A stretch of 64,000 nucleotides of DNA from Histomonas meleagridis. Its lineage: Eukaryota; Parabasalia; Tritrichomonadida; Dientamoebidae. The stretch's first letter is position 1, and the number at the start of each line of letters is the position of its first letter. Below the pieces are notes generated by a model, which saw nothing but the letters and a program-made list of their open reading frames with translations, made no database searches and had not been told where the DNA came from. The stretch is from positions 372,001 to 436,000 of the forward strand of contig WSYJ01000113.1 of assembly GCA_020186115.1 (NCBI GenBank), given 5' to 3'. This document shows, in pieces, positions 62,252 to 64,000 of this stretch. A program made the translations under genes and the position numbers.

Positions 62252-63694
62252 TTAATTCCTCCGTTCACGTCTATTTCTTCTATAACTTCTAAACTTATCA
62301 GTCCTTCTTCTGTTATTGTTATATCGCCTCCTTCCATACCTTTCTCGCGTTTTACTGAACTTTCTTGCATGCTTCTTGGCCCATGATGGAGTTATCTTTA
62401 ATCTTGATGTTAATGGATTTTTTCTAAGTAACTTGCGACAAATCCTATGAACATTTGAACCAACTCTATGAGCACGAATGCTTTCCTTTAATTGTTTCTT
62501 TGATTCTTCATCGATTGTTGCCTTATATTTTTTGATCAACTTATACTTAGTATCATGAAGATCACCGAATGATTCAGCAAGCTTGATGAAGCTTTCAAGA
62601 CGTTCTTGATATTCGCTTTGTTTATCAGGATCTTCAATTCCATCGGCTTCGTCGGGCTGCCCCGTTTGCACCAAAACGGTTCCTATCAATTTTGATGCAG
62701 AGTTTGTGAACCTTTGAGCAAGACGATAGAAGGCAAAAAGAGTTGCTTCAATGATGGTGAAATTCACTTCTTCATCAGTTCCTTTTGGAAACTTTAGAAA
62801 AACTTTGTTGTAAATTTGATTGAGAAGCTCTTCGTTTTCAGCGTCACGTGCGACGTCTGCAATCTTCTGTAAAACAACAATTTTAACAGAGGTTGGAAGA
62901 GAGTCATAACAGGGCATAACACGAGTAGTAATAATGTTTAGTAACTTTGTTATTGATGAACTACCAATAATTCGTGTGAATTTAAGAATTTGAACGAGAA
63001 GATTGTTAACTGTTTCATCAAAGTTAGATTCAAGTGAATTATCAAGGAGCTCGAGAAGGCTACCGATTAAAGGTTGAGCTTGATCTTCTGGAATAAGCTT
63101 CCTATTCCTGGCATATAACTTAAGGCCTTCAACTACACACGATTTGAAAGCAACCTGTATTGTTTCTATTAGTTTTGGAAGAATTCCTGTTGTGAATTTG
63201 ACCGTTTCCTTAATATATCTAACCATTATACATTGTGTCTCTGGTTTTTGTTTCGGAAGTAATTTGAAAAAACTGGATTTAAAATCGTCATCTGATTCTA
63301 ATTTGCTCATGACAAATGGTTCAATAAATCCAACAACTTTTTCATCAGAATCGCCAAGAGCATTTACTAAAATTGGTATTATGAAATCTTCGTCATATTT
63401 ATATAATTTAAGGAATCCTTTAATAGTCATTAAACGTACATTTGGATCATCATTTTTTGAAAGATCTTCCATTGCTGAAAGTGTTGTTTTCATTTGCTCA
63501 GGAAATTTTTCTGCATATCTTGGAATAAGTTGTGCTGAAAGAAGTTTAACTTGTGGATCAGATTTTGATGAAGCACCTTCAATTAAAATATTGAAATCTT
63601 TTTCTGCAGGTGCATCTGCTTTTTCCATTCTCTCATAACAATCAACGAGTGCTTCTCGTGTTAATTTGGTCTGTGCTTTCGCTTTTGGCGGCAT
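62252..63694 (-). CDS. API5: API5-like protein (apoptosis inhibitor 5)
   Basis: 480 aa all-helical nuclear protein. HEAT-type repeats in the first half (KSDPQVKLLSAQLIPRYAEK, NDDPNVRLMTIKGFLKLYKY, VNALGDSDEKVVGFIEPFVM) and an ARM-like second half with EEVNFTIIEATLFAFYRLAQ and VLVQTGQPDEADGIEDP, equivalent to the N-F-x-Y-V-E-C-L-L and TGQPSD blocks of API5. The C-terminus is a long Arg/Asn-rich tail (RERYGRRRYNNNRRRTDKFR), a nuclear-localisation or RNA-binding region. Function in protists is unknown; animal API5 interacts with Acinus and mRNA export factors. ATG 63694 is the only plausible start. Confidence 0.85.
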   Translation of the reverse strand: MPPKAKAQTKLTREALVDCYERMEKADAPAEKDFNILIEGASSKSDPQVKLLSAQLIPRYAEKFPEQMKTTLSAMEDLSKNDDPNVRLMTIKGFLKLYKYDEDFIIPILVNALGDSDEKVVGFIEPFVMSKLESDDDFKSSFFKLLPKQKPETQCIMVRYIKETVKFTTGILPKLIETIQVAFKSCVVEGLKLYARNRKLIPEDQAQPLIGSLLELLDNSLESNFDETVNNLLVQILKFTRIIGSSSITKLLNIITTRVMPCYDSLPTSVKIVVLQKIADVARDAENEELLNQIYNKVFLKFPKGTDEEVNFTIIEATLFAFYRLAQRFTNSASKLIGTVLVQTGQPDEADGIEDPDKQSEYQERLESFIKLAESFGDLHDTKYKLIKKYKATIDEESKKQLKESIRAHRVGSNVHRICRKLLRKNPLTSRLKITPSWAKKHARKFSKTRERYGRRRYNNNRRRTDKFRSYRRNRRERRN

Positions 63695-64000
63695 TGTGTT
63701 GGCTAATTTGGTATTGACGGTTATTCATTGAATTTATTTCTGAGTTTTTTTCGGTTTATAACGTTTATATATCTTTTTTATCCTGAAATCAGATAATAAA
63801 GAATTGCTTCCAAGGAAGGCTTTTTTAAAGTAATCAATATCATGTCTATATGACATTTCTGATATTTTCGTTATTAAATCACTTTTTACATCACTTTTAT
63901 ACATATTACACCATCGAACTTCATTTCAATTAATCAAATAGAAATTTACTAAAGTTACATGTTTAAAAATTGGAAAGAAGCAATGATAAAAACATCAATT
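63695..64000. other. Upstream region of the API5 gene, no further gene seen
   Basis: GACGGTTA on the plus strand at about 63716-63723 is an M3 match in the reverse orientation relative to the gene; AT-rich beyond. Confidence 0.3.

Noticed and set aside
63716-63723. Reverse-oriented M3 (GACGGTTA) upstream of API5, and the same octamer at about 927-934 upstream of INO1
   Set aside because: Opposite orientation to the genes; an 8-mer with this degeneracy is expected by chance several times in 64 kb, so not listed as a promoter element.
1-64000. CRISPR array, operon or bacterial-type gene cluster
   Set aside because: Repeats found are coding (FG, ankyrin, MULE octapeptides) or transposon ends; genes are eukaryotic and individually promoted.

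Overview
The window reads as nuclear DNA of a parabasalid protist, most likely Tritrichomonas or a close trichomonad. The evidence is: a very AT-rich background with short intergenic spaces; intronless eukaryotic genes (R-SNARE, ARPC4, 14-3-3, uL15, eS/uS4, eL37, API5, TRAPP, FG-nucleoporin); a hydrogenosomal-type mitochondrial carrier; families typical of trichomonads (BspA-like leucine-rich surface proteins with Ser/Thr/Phe tails, DUF3447-ankyrin proteins); and promoters carrying the Trichomonas core elements M3, M5 (CCTTT) and Inr (TCA+1). The species is an inference. No tRNA or rRNA was recognised.

Layout. 1-10 kb: broken inositol-3-phosphate synthase, longin R-SNARE, two unrecognised genes, an ankyrin fragment, an armadillo-like protein divergent from a frameshifted RhoGAP gene, an MFS transporter and a TRAPPC6-like subunit. 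10-12.6 kb: FG-repeat/RanBP1 nucleoporin, a candidate structured RNA, and a Rho-like GTPase with a degraded switch II. 12.9-14.7 kb: an IS481-like DNA transposon with terminal inverted repeats, a 16-bp target duplication and a 76-nt palindrome. 15.7-21.6 kb: ankyrin and BspA-like pseudogenes around a small secreted protein and ARPC4. 22.4-29.8 kb: CK1-type pseudokinase, small unknown, class-3 lipase, R2R3 Myb, PSP1 protein, ribosomal uL15. 30.4-35.3 kb: a cluster of BspA-like genes and relics, including a recent 650-bp duplication. 36.4-39.3 kb: uS4, hydrogenosomal carrier, eL37 and a small frameshifted ORF ending in an SMN YG-box-like motif. 40-45 kb: a transposon graveyard (Tc1/mariner relics, a complete mariner-like element). 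45.3-48.8 kb: RPA43-like, 14-3-3, RBM34/Nop12-like. 49.4-51.9 kb: a MULE transposase relic. 52-55.5 kb: DUF3447-ankyrin gene running into an array of ankyrin units separated by conserved AT-rich spacers. 55.9-63.7 kb: coiled-coil RING protein, HAD phosphatase, LRR-PP2C phosphatase, API5.

The conserved genes are unrelated housekeeping functions, not an operon. What links the window is (i) shared promoter grammar: M3-like octamers lie 25-70 bp upstream of many starts and M3+M5 sits directly before three ribosomal protein genes; and (ii) decay: ankyrin, BspA and transposon sequences are fragmented, and several conserved genes carry single-base frameshifts, some in homopolymers, which may be real decay or assembly errors. 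I did not find an obviously new defence or metabolic system. The strongest unexplained signals are the homologous ~77-nt spacers between ankyrin repeats at three loci and the M3-preceded structured RNA candidate near 11.6-11.8 kb.
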